This document shows, piece after piece, positions 1 to 11,658 of a DNA stretch of 48,299 nucleotides. Source of the DNA: Oehlia diaphana (Eukaryota > Glomeromycota > Glomeromycetes > Glomerales > Glomeraceae); assembly GCA_003833135.1 (NCBI GenBank), contig QZLH01000686.1, positions 1 to 48,299 on the forward strand, read 5' to 3'. The first letter of the stretch is position 1; each line of letters begins with the position of its first letter. A program made the position numbers and the translations under genes. The notes beneath the pieces are model-generated. The model saw only the letters and a list, made by a program, of their open reading frames with translations. It made no database searches and was not told the origin of the DNA.

Positions 1-542
1 TAGAACAGAGGGAAGTAATGTTCGATACAGGAGCAGCAGTAAATGTTATAACAAGTCAAACCATGGATGAAATAGGTTTAAAAATTGAAAAACCAAGTTT
101 AGTCAGATGTGTTATGGTAAATGAGGAAAAACTAGCATCAAGAGGTACCACAACCATATGGATATTATTCGGAGATAAGGAGATACCCATAAAAGTCAAA
201 GTAATTGATTCAATGAAAAATGAAATTATATTGGGAAATGGAGTAATGGAAATGTTTAAGGCAAATATAAATTTTGAAGATAAAATAATAAATGTAGAAA
301 TGGATGGTATAACCATGGATATACCAGTAAGTTATACTCAACCAATTATCAGAGAATATGAAGAAATAAATGATGAAGAAGAAATATTAGAAGAATTATA
401 CCATGACCAATTATATAATATATATGAAGAGGATCAGGAAAATTATGATGATGAGGATTTTACCAATAGTCTTGGTCAGAATAATGCTGAAGAGACGTTA
501 AAGAGGCATAACAGCACTTTTGGCTTTTGCCCGTTTTTTTGA
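1..542 (+). mobile_element. Retropepsin-like aspartic protease fragment, probably of an LTR retrotransposon Gag-Pol
   Basis: The frame is open from the window edge (E-Q-R-E-V before the first Met at 18), so this is the 3' part of a longer coding region. It has the aspartic protease active-site signature D-T-G-A-A-V-N-V-I near its start, and further on ILGNGVMEMFKANINF, which resembles the second conserved strand of retropepsins (ILG-D/N). This is the layout of the protease domain of Ty3/gypsy-type or domesticated retropepsin-like proteins. After the protease the frame carries an acidic Glu/Asp/Tyr-rich stretch and stops at 540-542. No reverse transcriptase follows, so the element is truncated, or the protein is a stand-alone protease-like gene. 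The protease call is fairly secure; its assignment to a mobile element is an inference. Confidence 0.7.
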
Positions 543-1758
543 ATTTTTTTTCAGACAGAACCACTTTTGACATATTTTCTTGAATGTCAAAAAAAAAAAT
601 AAAAATTTTTTAAAAAAAAAGGATTTGAAAATAATTTCCAAATTCGTTAAAATGAATATTTAAGTTAGTTTTTCCAAATCAAGATTGGCGCATGTGCGAC
701 AATGACTAGTTTTTTCTGTATTTAGTTAATGTATATCGAAATTCGTTTAAATCATGTGATCATCAACTTGATAGATGAGCTAAAAAATACTGTAGTCGAT
801 TTTTTTTCAAAGGTTTCTTAAATTTTATAAATAATTATTTAAAGTAATTCATAATGGTGAAATTGATTTGGAAATAGTTTTTTTAAAACATTTTTTTTTA
901 TTTGAGTTATGAACTGCGTTTTTTATTTTAGTTTCTCATGAAAAATAACAGGATGGTAATGTATCAATAAAAACAGTTTTATAATTAATTTCATTTTTAA
1001 ATGTCACGTTTAGATTAACTGAATTGTGTAACAGACTAAACAGACTAACAGGAAAACACTGATACGTCTGCGCCTGAATTTTATGGATTATAATGCTAAC
1101 GAATATTCTGCGGAATGCGATCGGACGTTAGTTTCTTTCCTTTAATTTCAACCCGATTTTTTTTAATATGAAGTTTTTTTTTTTTTGGTATTTTTTTTTC
1201 AATCCTAATTTGCTTTTTTTAATATTATTAAAATTTTCCATTTTTTTTTTTTGATCTTTTTTTAAACTGATTTTTTTTCCCTTCATAATCTATTTAGTGA
1301 TAAGTTTTTCTTAATTATTTTTTTTTTTTCTCATTCTTTTGGCGTGTATTAAAGATAAATTATTGTAAATTTTTCAATTATCAATTTAAATTTATAAATT
1401 TATTTTAACTTTTTTTTTTTAAAAAAAAGAAAAAAAACAAGGAATTTGTAGTAAGAAAAAGATAATCCGATTTGTTTAATTACGGGAACAACTTATTAAA
1501 GCCCAGCCCAAATATCGTAAACTTATACCAAATTTACCACCTAAAAAATTGAGAGTAAATTTGCGCCTGTAAAGATATGGAATATTTTTTTGACTTGGGT
1601 CTAGTTCATTTCATATGATAAAATTAAAAAAAATAAATTTGCATAATTAACTCAATTATAGTTAAAAAATATATATTATAAATTCGAATGTCATGATTTT
1701 ATTAGAAATGAACAAGTTCAAAATAAATCACATTTCATATATTTTACATTTTATAGTC
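543..1758. other. Gene-free AT-rich interval
   Basis: About 1.2 kb with no supportable gene. It is dominated by T and A homopolymers, most dense between 1150 and 1440, and I see no RNA gene, intact repeat or splice-bounded coding segment in it. Confidence 0.6.
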
Positions 1759-2016
1759 CTAACTCTCTTTTAAACATGAACTCTTGTTATTAAGAAATTT
1801 ACTAGAAAATATTCCATAAATTATGTAGGTTAGGCAAAATTTCGTCAGTTCTGGAACAAACATAAGACTAAGCACCATTATGATATAACCAATAGGTCCT
1901 AAACTAAAAATCGTATTTCTACATTCATTACAATATGACCATAGTTCATCCCCCTCTGTATGTACACATTGTACATCTATCATCAGACGTAAATCTATTA
2001 ATAACAACTTTTGAGC
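1759..2016 (-). pseudogene. Possible exon of an unknown protein (isolated)
   Basis: On the minus strand, a segment after a plausible acceptor (TTGAACAG, exon from 2016) reads A-Q-K-L-L-L-I-D-L-R-L-M-I-D and continues through a Cys-containing WSYCNECRNT motif and a hydrophobic stretch to a stop at 1759. Base composition and the continuous frame from the splice site suggest real or formerly real coding sequence. I find no matching upstream exon or start in good context, and I do not recognise the family. It may be a remnant exon of a decayed gene. Confidence 0.25.
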
Positions 2017-2236
2017 CTGTTCAAAAGAAAGATAGAATTTTGGGCTTGCGAGATTATCAAAGAGTCACGTATTCTTTGCCTACGTGAACATATGAAAACA
2101 ATGGGCATAAATCGTACGTCTACAAATATACAATGTGAGTGTTAGGACCAGCCTAAGCAAGCATTTTGCGAACTAAAGTGGGTAAGTGACTCTGCAGCAC
2201 CATATAGTTTCTATGAAGTGACTATACAGATAGTGG

Positions 2237-2431
2237 TTGTATGGTATACTTGTAGTGACCATACATACGGTAGTGACCAAAGTGGTATACCTCGGCCACC
2301 CTTATGCTCATGACTACCTTATCGCATTACGGAATAACGGAGACCTAGGTAACCTTCGTCTCAACATCCAAACCTACTCACCTGCGATGATGGTCACTTC
2401 TGATCTCGCTTCTTATAGCTTGTCCACGTAA
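2237..2431 (+). pseudogene. Possible coding remnant in a GC-richer patch
   Basis: This lies in a patch (about 2040-2440) visibly richer in G and C than its surroundings. The frame contains HPYAHDYLIALRNNGDLGN and ends at a strong donor-like sequence (CCACGTAAGTAAC). No family is recognised. It could be an exon of a decayed gene or part of an old transposable element. Upstream, 2190-2290 has short direct repeats (for example GTGACCATACATACGGTAGTG and related copies), which favours repeat-derived DNA. Confidence 0.2.
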
Positions 2432-2538
2432 GTAACTGGCATTATTGTTGCGATTTTTCCTCTCTTTTACCCTCACCATTTTTTTCCACTTGTTAATTGA
2501 TCAAAATCTCTGTGATTTGGGTAACGTCTTGTATCTAT

Positions 2539-3192
2539 CTATTTAGTTGTGTAAAGGATAAGTTTACTAGGTAATCCTAAATCTGGACAACCATCCGACT
2601 GAGATGAGCCAAGCGGTTGTATACGAATATGAGATCGGACGTGGTAATCATTTGAAGAGGTATTGATGCTACCTTCACGTGAAGATGAAGGTAAAGGCGG
2701 TGTACGTGAGTCAATCGTAAGCGAGCCGTGCGAACATATGGTATCATTATCATGCAAATCCAAGTGGTCTGTCTGATTAATTGGTTCAATTTTATGCCTT
2801 TCGGGCAATGAATCATATCTTATATTTGGACTAGATAATGACGATTCCTGCTGTAAAAATAATTTATAACATCTTCGATAGATTCCTCTATATGCGAGTG
2901 ATACGGAGTTAGTTCACGGTTCGCTTGAATATATTCCGGTGATACTGGAGAATAAGTCGGAGACATTGAAGAAGACGAATGTTGCAAAACAATTGATGAT
3001 GTATGTTTGAAAACCACGAAGGATGATCAATATGTTCAGGCGATATGAGAGAAAATGTGGAGATGATGGTAAATAACTTGGAGAATGATGTGACGAATAT
3101 TGTGTCGCATGTTGAGGGGAAGTATTAAAAGATGGTATACTGTATATGCGCAACATAAAGAACTTTGGACAGAGTGAATTTTCGTCAGCCAT
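2539..3192 (-). pseudogene. Broken Ser/Pro/His-rich gene
   Basis: A start codon at 3192 in fair context (CTCGATGG) opens a frame beginning MADENSLCPKFF. The Ser/Pro/His-rich low-complexity character then continues through the next 600 bases but switches frame about three times. One frame carries SSPH near 3060. A second carries ISPEHIDHPSW near 3030. A third carries SSSMSPTYSPVSPEY near 2950. A fourth carries QESSLSSPNIRYDSLPERHK and runs to the stop at 2539. The switches fall near T runs (about 3055, 3010 and 2855). The last one sits at a plausible acceptor (TTTTTACAG), so one switch could be an intron rather than an indel. The composition resembles the disordered tail of a fungal transcription factor, but no DNA-binding domain is visible. 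Either a pseudogene or a gene hit by homopolymer sequencing errors. Confidence 0.4.
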
Positions 3193-3233
3193 CGAGAAGT
3201 AGATTTCAGTACTATGATCACGATCACGAACAC

Positions 3234-6200
3234 GTATCTAATTTACGTGTAAAATTTTCATTATAAGCTTCAAAAAAAAAGAAAGCTTTAGTAATAATGT
3301 ATTGGTTAATATTTGACGTATTAAATTAATTTTAACTTCTAATTTCAACAATAGTAAACACTTTTCGTATCTATCCCTTTATATTATAAAAATTAAATAA
3401 ATTAGTATCAGTTTGAAATTTATGAATGCTTGCTCTCAGCCAGATACAGTTAACCTATAACTGTTTCTCCTGAACACCACGTAGAGGTGGCAAGCTTACC
3501 TGTTACAACCAATTTATAAATAATGAAATACCATATTTTGCGAACCAAAGTACCCCTCCCCTCCCCATATATAAAAACAATTCTCATTTTCTGACGGTAC
3601 GAACGTAATTGTTATATAAGTTTTAAACGTCTTCCATTAATAATAAAAACTCGTGCAATGGAGGGGGTATAAGGGACAAGGACTATGGTCCCCGCAATAC
3701 GGTATTGGGAATAAGCTACAAAATAAAAAATGTAATAAAATAAATTTTGGTTTACTAAGAAAAACTTGAGTAGAGACTTTCTGATCTGTGCATCTTCTGT
3801 TAAGTATACCCTATAAATCCGTTACCTATGCAACGGAAGTTTTTTTCCTGTGAGAATCTAATGTTTCCATTAATCATTTTTATGTTTTGGGCATATCATC
3901 AGGTGATAATTACTGTAAATGAAGGAAAAAAATTTTGTCTAAATGCAAAAACATAGTTGATCACATGTTTATCTCAATGTTTTTTTACCTTAATGTACTT
4001 ACTATACATTCAAAAAACAACTTTATATTAGGCTGTTTATTATAGAATCTTGTGGTACAGAAGTGACACTATAAACGGACAATTTCATATATCTTTTTGT
4101 GAATAATTTTATTATTAATTGATAGAAAATGCTAATGCATATAATAAAAACCATGGACAATTAATTTATTGATAATTATTTTACTATACGGAAGAATGGA
4201 GAAACATCTTCTAGAAATCTATTACGTATTCGTTAATAGAGATTTTTGGAAGCAATTAACGTACACGAAATTATTAATGACGAGAAATCAAGTACAGATC
4301 ACAATATTGATACAATCAATATGATAATTAATGAAGAGTGAAAAAATACAGAAAAGTAAAAATCAGCACTACAATTTTCGATATACTTGCTGATTGTGAA
4401 GAAATATAATTAAACGGAGTCAAAGATAAAATGTGGAATTAAATAGTCAAATTATTTACAGAGAAGCAAAAGAGAGAGATCAACTTAGTTAAAGAACAAA
4501 TAATGAACAACAATTATGAGACTCAAAATGGAAATAAGTCGAAAATTCTAAACGAAATAAAAGTTTACGAAACTTTAAAATTGTTAAAAAAGAATTTTAG
4601 ATAAATAATTTGAGAGATCAAACTGAACAAAACCAACGAATGGCGTAGAGTAAAAAAGAAAAAAAAATACAAAAATAAAGAGTCTGTAAAATCATAAATT
4701 TGAAACATAAAAAAAGGAGTACAAATCCTAATATCGTAAAAAAAAATATAATAAACTAGTGAACGATAAAGAACAAATTGGATATGTATAAAATTAAACA
4801 AGATCGTAATTTAGAAATAGGTTATAATATTCAGCAACGTGAAAATTGAATGTAAGAAGATATTGGAATAATGTTAAATAAAATTCTAGAAAAGAAACGA
4901 AATAAATAGAATTAAATGGAATTATTAGGAAAGATGATAATGATAGAAGGGTCATGAAAACAAATGAAGAACATTTCTATCTCCTCTTTCTCGTACTTTA
5001 ATAAAAAACATATTTTATATAGAATATTAAATGACTGTATCCAAGCAAGGAGTTGATATTTCTAATAGCAGGGAATATGTGATGCAGCTAAAATACAGTG
5101 CATTTTTTGATAAAGAATCACTTGGAACTAACTACACATATATGCTTTCTATGATTTTCTTTCATTGCTTGATAGCTAAAACTTGCCTATCTAGATTATC
5201 ACAAGCGGTAAATTTAATTCAAATTACTTATATTTTACACTTTTTTTTTGTTTCGTAACCACAATAAAAAATTTATTTCGACGAAAAAAAAAGCATAAAG
5301 AAATTTAATAACTAAATAAAAAAATTTGCGCTAGGTATATAAAATTCTACAGTAGAAGTAACACAAAAAGCAATATTGCTAAATCCGGAAGCAATCCTAC
5401 TATATTTAAACTAATTATATTTTATACCGGTTCCAACTGATGATTAACAGTTATATTAAGCTATTAAACTGATTATAACTGAATAAAAATTTGGTCCAAA
5501 CGACGAACCGGGTTTAACCCGGTTTTTTACAACCGGTTCCAATTCCAATTTCCGAACTCTATTATGAAATTCATTAAGTCTTTTTAGTAAACAGTAATAA
5601 AAAAAAAAAAAAAATAACAAATATTGGGCAAGATTTAAATTATTTCTAGTAAGAAAGATAAGAAAACATTAATTTTTCAACGTGAAATCAACTAGTAAAA
5701 AGAGTTTGGTGAATTGATGGAAGAATAGTGTTGTCTTTGTTATTTTTCAAAAAAAAGGAATGTTAAGTAAGAATTATGTTTGTATGCATTTGTTTTAGCG
5801 AAGTTTTAGAAAAATACTAAATTGTAATAGTAAATTATAAAAAGCAGAAATCAATTTTTTATAGGGCAATAATTAGAACCTTTATTAAATTTTTAATTTT
5901 TTATCTTGTTTAGGAGGATATGTCATATTCATATATATACTTTATGTAATATGTCATAAAAACAAAGTAAAAAACATTTTTTAATTACAAAAACATGATT
6001 ATATTAACGAACTACTTTATTGGTAATTTGTTCAATTACAGACTGACTTTATTTATGTAAAAGTAAAATTTTACATACTACTCTATTATCAGCGTTGAAC
6101 AAAAACTATACATCAAAAGAAAAAAAAAAAAATATTGTTTCATATATTGTTATATATCAAATATATAAAATGTTCTTGAATAAATATTTCATTTACTATC

Positions 6201-6368
6201 ATACAAAAAACAAAAAAAAAAATAAAAATATTTTACAAAAAAAAAAACATAATAAATTTTCCTCTTTTTCAAGCCTAATAATTATTTAATTAGCATTATA
6301 TTAAAACAATATATATATATATAAATATAAAATAGAAACCAATTAAATAACCGTACCTGTTGAATGCT
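3234..6368. other. Gene-poor interval with decayed fragments
   Basis: About 3.1 kb without a convincing gene. Two stretches look formerly coding. One is 4446-4604 on the plus strand, a 53-codon open frame with TEKQKREINLVKEQI and NEIKVYETLKLL, ending in TAA and lacking a start. The other is 5031-5258 on the plus strand, starting MTVSKQGVDISN and ending at a donor-like GCGGTAAATTT. Neither is recognised. The interval also holds the palindrome at 5506-5524 and several A runs. The last part (5900-6368) is the 3' flank of the minus-strand kinase gene. Confidence 0.45.
5506..5524. repeat. 19-nt palindrome with flanking ACCGGTTCC motifs
   Basis: The sequence AACCGGGTT-T-AACCCGGTT is a perfect inverted repeat with 9-nt arms. 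Copies of ACCGGTTCCAA lie at 5427-5437 and 5532-5542 on both sides, so this looks like the core of a short, old repeat element rather than chance in such AT-rich DNA. Confidence 0.4.
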
Positions 6369-9300
6369 TTATTTGACATTATCATCAATAAATTTTGGAG
6401 TAAAAGGATTAAGTAATCTAGATGTATAAATAGCTTGAGGATGAACAGTTGATAAATAATTATCACTATTTGTTCTTCTGTATCTTTCAGCTTCTTTGAA
6501 TTGTTCTTCAATTTCATCATCATCTTGTTCTGTTTCAATTGGACAATATGAATCATGGAATAATTTAATCAATTTTTCTATTTCACTAGCTTTTAATCTA
6601 TTGTTTGGATCTGAATCCCAACACTTTTTCATCAAGTCACGATAACATTTCGGCATTTCTTGATCACTTGTTTCGGGTCTAACTCCTTCACATATATCTA
6701 ATGCTAGGTTTTGATCATGTTCACGATTGGCGAAAGGTTGTTTTCCGGTTGCTACAAAATACATAATCATACCAAAACTATATATGTCTGCTGCTTGAGT
6801 ATAAGGTTTTCCTTTTAATACTTCAGGAGCTAAATAAGGCATAACTCCATAAATTTTTGTTTCATCTTCATTACTAATATCTCCACAAAATCCTACATCT
6901 GAAATATACGTACTCGCATTTGAAGAAACCCAATAAATCTCCTTAAATAATATATTTCCTGTATGTAAGTCGGAATGAACCATCTTCCTTTGATGAATTT
7001 CGTTAAGACCTCTAATAGTATTATCCAATACTTTCAATTTAATTAACCAATTGAAATATTTGAAATTATTATTGTTGTTTATCCAATAATTAAAATTTCC
7101 ACCTTCTGTATATCGAAGAACAAAAATATAATCCTTTGTAATCGGATTTTGAGTTAACCCATACATCTTAAGGATTTTACCAGATTTTTCAAAATTATTA
7201 GTTAAGTATAATTTAATCTAAAAACAAATATATATATATATACGTTATTATAATGAAAATAAAAAGTATTTAAAATAAAAAAATTTCTAAAAGAAATTTC
7301 ATACCTTATTTAAAAATTTATCAGTAATATTTTGCGAATTAAATAAACATTTTAAAACAACTATTTTATCTGATTCTCTTGACCATTTTCCTTTGGTTTC
7401 ATCATAACATAATGGACCATTCTTCCATATTGCAGAATATACTGTAGAAAAACCACCTTTACTCATTTCTTTAATACCAACAAACTGATTATATGGTATC
7501 CATTCAAATGCTAAATAAAGATTATATTGTTGTATTTCTTTAATTAATTTATCAATTTTTTCATTTCCACACCAATTTTGAAAACTAATTATTTGACATT
7601 GTTTACACCATTTATAATTGATATCTGTATATTCTTTACAACATCTTTTACAATACTTTTCACAATATCTATCCTCAAGAACCATAGCATAACATTTTGT
7701 ATCAGGATTTTGAGAAATTCCATATATTTTAAAAGCAGTAGCACTAATATTTATTGAATATTCCCTAACCTATATAATATATTAAAAATTATGTGTCATT
7801 ATTAAAAAATATTAATTAAGAATTTATAAAGAAATATAATTATACCTTATTTGTTATATTTTGTGAGGAATTTAAACATATCAAAGCAAAAACTTGATTT
7901 GGATACCTTACGTATTTCCTTTTGTCTGTATTATACTTTAATGGACCATCTTTCCATGTTGCCGAATATACTGTAATGTGCTCATCTTTGCCCACTTTTC
8001 TAATATTACTAAATTGATTGAATAATATCCATTCAAATACTATATCAGTTGGGTAATTGACTTTTAATTGCATTTCTTTAATTAAATCAACAATTCTTTC
8101 ATTTCCAATATTCAAATCCATGAAATTTTTTGTTAAATAATCTACTTGACATAACTTACACCATTTATAATTATCAATGTATAATTTATCACAATTTACA
8201 CAATATTTATCATGATATTTACTTTCAAAAACTAAAACGTAATCTTTCGTAGTCGTCATCTGTGACATTCCATATAATTTAATATTACTATCTAAATAAT
8301 TAATCGAATAATTCTTAATCTATTAAAATAATAAAAGTACGTTAAATAAAATAATTAAAATATTTATTAAATTCAAAAAGAAATTTTCATACCTTATTCA
8401 AATCATCAATCATAATTTGTGAATTACCTAAACATTTTAAAGAAACTTTTTTACTCTTATTAGAAATTTGATTATCCGATCTATCAAATCCTCTCGTCCA
8501 TTTCTTATTATTCCAATATAATGGACCACCTTTCCATATTGCCGAATATACAATAGAGAAACCATTATCTATTTCTATATTAACCTCACTAAACTGATTA
8601 TATGATATCCATTCAAATACTGTATCTTTTGGATTATTGATTTTCGATTGCATTTCCTGAATTAAACCATTAATTTGTTCATTTTCGCAAGTAACTTTTC
8701 CTTTCAAGTAAATTAATTGACATTTTTTACACCATTTATACATATTTGTATATATTTTACCACATCTTTCACAATATTTTTCATAATAATTGCTTTCAAA
8801 GACCATTATATATTCTTTTGTATTCGGACTTTGGGATATTCCATATATATTAAGAATGTTACTATTATTATCTATCGAATATTCCTCAATCTATTAAAAC
8901 ATTAATAAATATTATTAGAATATTAGAATTTAAATTAAATTCGATAAAGAAAAAATTTCGTACCTCATTTGATAACTCATTAATCACGTTTTGTGTGTTA
9001 TGTGTGTTATTAAAATATTTCAAAGTAAATAATTTATTTGGACATCTTTCATATTTCTTTGTATTAGTATCATACACTAAAGGACCATCTTTCCATACTG
9101 CGGAATATAAATTGACGAGACCAATTCCTACACCCTTAATATTATTAAACTGAGCAAATTGGTTATATGGTATCCATTCAAATACTATATCTTTATAATC
9201 ATTGATTTTTAATTGCATATTTTGAATTAAATCATCAATTTCTTCATTTCTACTGGATATAAAATTCCTTTCAAAATAATCTAATTGGCATTTTTTACAC

Positions 9301-9955
9301 CATTTATATTGAGCGTTATCATAAATTATACTACATTTTACACAATATCCTTTAAAGTAATCATCAAAGTATTTATTAGTAAGAACCAAAATATAATCTT
9401 TAGTATCAGGATTTTGAGTCATTCCATATATTTTAAGATCGATGTACCACTTTGATGATTGATCATTCCTCTATTAATTAATTAATATACAAATATAAAT
9501 TATTTATACGTTAACAAACGAAATATTAACAATTTGGCATATAAGTAACGTGACATCGTGACACATACCTCATTTAGAGTCACACTTTGTGAATTACCAA
9601 GACTCTTTAAAACAACCGTTTTATCGGAATCCCTTGCGTATTCATCTTTACCCCAGTATAAAGGACCATCCTTCCACGTCACTAAGTAAACTGTAGAAAG
9701 ACCATCTTTACCAGTTTCTTTAACATTAAATTGATCGTATGGTATCCATTCAAATATTATATCGTTTGGGCCATCAATCTTTATTTGCATTCTTTGAATT
9801 AATTTATCAATTTTCTCATCTCCGCTGGTCCAATCAGGAAATTTTTTTTTTAAATAATTTATTTGACATGATTTACACCATTTATATTGTTTGTTTGTGT
9901 ACGTTTCATAACATACTACACATTTATTATTTGATATACCAAATAAGCTTCGCAT
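6369..9955 (-). CDS. Tandem zinc-ribbon/kinase N-lobe array with one C-lobe (TKL-like kinase or pseudokinase)
   Basis: Six exons: 9955-9569, 9470-8964, 8890-8393, 8319-7846, 7769-7305 and 7217-6369. All introns are GT-AG, about 70-100 nt and phase 0, giving about 1,059 aa. Exon 1 encodes a CxxC...WCKSC zinc ribbon, a TSGDEKIDKLIQ linker, EWIPYDQF, a glycine loop and the VVLK lysine strand. Exons 2-5 each repeat the same chimeric cassette: end of helix C (xxYSI), beta4-beta5 (IYGISQNPDTKDYIMV), a new zinc ribbon, linker, glycine loop, lysine strand and start of helix C. Exon 6 adds the only C-lobe: HSDLHTGN, DVG, APEVLKGK, DIYSFGMIMYF and a CWDSDPNNR motif. The catalytic set is degenerate. The loop beside the C-lobe is SKGGFSTV, helix C ends FLNKV instead of FLNEV, and HRD reads HSD and DFG reads DVG. 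Unit 4 has lost the VAxK lysine (FALI). The family is typical of Glomeromycotina kinase expansions. I infer a reduced-activity or pseudokinase scaffold. Each open frame could be misread as a separate gene, but coding continues upstream of each Met to a good AG acceptor. Confidence 0.75.
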
Positions 9956-10383
9956 GTTTTAAACGGTTATAACTGACTACCAAACGTTATTTTTCAAATA
10001 ATTTTTTATTTCGAAAAACTTTGGGTAACCTTATATTATGGATGATAATTTTTTTTTTTTTAGTCAATCATCGCTAAATTTGGTAAACGCCGACAGAAAT
10101 CACAAGAACGCCATATTGCATCACAGCATCAAGTCAGGTAACCTTGGTAACTTTAAAAAAAAATAGAAAATGATTTAAATGATTTTTTATTGAAAAAATC
10201 AATTAATAATTCTTCCGTCATAATAATAATTATTTAGAACAATTGAAATTTGATAAAACATTATAATACAAAAACGATTACATGTAGTATACAGCATATA
10301 TATATTATCTATAATATCAGTAAAAAAAATCAATTAATAAAAATCGGTAAATGAACCGTTATTTTAATAATTTAATTATTAAT

Positions 10384-10480
10384 TCCGTTCTTTTATTCTT
10401 AAAATGATTTATTCTTTGTTCTTAAAATAATTCCTTACATCGTTCTTAAAACAATTCATTCTTTGTTCTTTAACTTAATC
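10384..10480. repeat. Degenerate tandem repeat around GTTCTTAAAA
   Basis: Four to five imperfect copies of a roughly 23-nt unit built on TTGTTCTTAAAATAATTC follow each other, with further copies of TTGTTCTT out to about 10,535. This is a simple minisatellite-like tract with no coding potential. Confidence 0.5.
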
Positions 10481-11475
10481 GTATCTTTTAAATTAAAATA
10501 AAACTTTTATACAATCGTCCATTGTTCTTTTTAAAATAACTTAATCTTAAAATAGGTTGAGTATTACAATGCACGGAACTTATTTTTCTTCAGTTTTTAA
10601 AATTATGAAATCCAATCAAAACGAAGAAAATTGGCAGAAGTAAATATTTTGAAGATATACCGCAATCAATTCCGTATTTTACCTATTTGGCCATAGCACG
10701 TTTTAAACATTTTATATAAGAATAAATAAAAGATTTAACTAATGAATACATTTATAGTATTTAAAAGAGAGATTCTTTTTTTAATAAGATCTACTTATTC
10801 CGTACATCAATAATTCTACTTCGAGAATTTCTGTAATCATGATACCACGTGATTACTAATTTTGTCTGATAATAGTCCCAAATGATCCAGTAATTTTAAA
10901 TTGTTTACTCACGTTCGCATAATTTTCGAGTCTGATAATCTTTTTGAATTTAAGGTTTGTATTATTTAAAATTTATCCAATAATAATGTGACGCTTATCA
11001 TATTTTTATTTTTTTATATTATGAAAAATAATGCATAATTACAATCAACTTTATTTTGTATATTATTTTTATTGTTACAAAATGGAAAATAAAAATTCTT
11101 GACGAAATATTTCGTTCAGAAAATCCGTGATTTTCAAAAAAATATTTTTAATTAAAAGTTAATTTGAAATTCAAAGTACTTTTAATTTTTTTTTTTTTTT
11201 TTTTTTTCAAACAATATTATATTTTAATAACTAACCTCAATTTTAAATTTACATCAAGAACAGCTGACCTTTATCTTACATATCAAAGTGCATCAATAAA
11301 AAGTATTATTGCATGAAAAATTTTTTTAAAAAAGCCATTTTTTTTTTTTCGTTATTATTGCGATATTGCGATTATTAAAAATGTCCTAATAAACATTGTA
11401 CTCTAGATGCTACATTGCACAAGCGTACGTAATGATGCTGATCATTCGTTAATCGTGTGACATTCTTTTGAGATT

Positions 11476-11658
11476 TTACAATCCAAACTTCTCTTTTATT
11501 CTCTCATAAACAATGTGCAAGTTGAAAGCATGACGATCTTTGCCGTCACCTGACATCACGTCTCGCATAGTCGCATATTTACATGTGTAATCGAGAAAAT
11601 TGGTTTGAAGCAACAATGATTTATTATTAGATTTTATTTCATACCATAAAATATTCAC
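11476..11658 (-). CDS. Small hypothetical protein or orphan exon (60 aa)
   Basis: A 60-codon frame from ATG to TAA. Its second half is GC-richer and protein-like (MRDVMSGDGKDRHAFNLHI, then YERIKEKFGL). No family is recognised, and I see no upstream exon with matching splice sites. It also carries the 14-nt word that recurs at 14982 (see findings), so it may lie in repeat-derived DNA. Treat it as an unproven coding sequence. Confidence 0.2.
   Translation of the reverse strand: MNILWYEIKSNNKSLLLQTNFLDYTCKYATMRDVMSGDGKDRHAFNLHIVYERIKEKFGL

Noticed and set aside
3421..3500. Possible tRNA near 3421-3500
   Set aside because: Some stem-like pairing but no T-loop consensus or cloverleaf. No tRNA or rRNA gene was found in the window.
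7299..9955. Five separate small kinase-like genes
   Set aside because: Coding continues in frame upstream of each internal Met to a good AG acceptor, and each unit ends at a phase-0 donor. Only the last reaches a C-lobe, so one multi-exon gene explains all.
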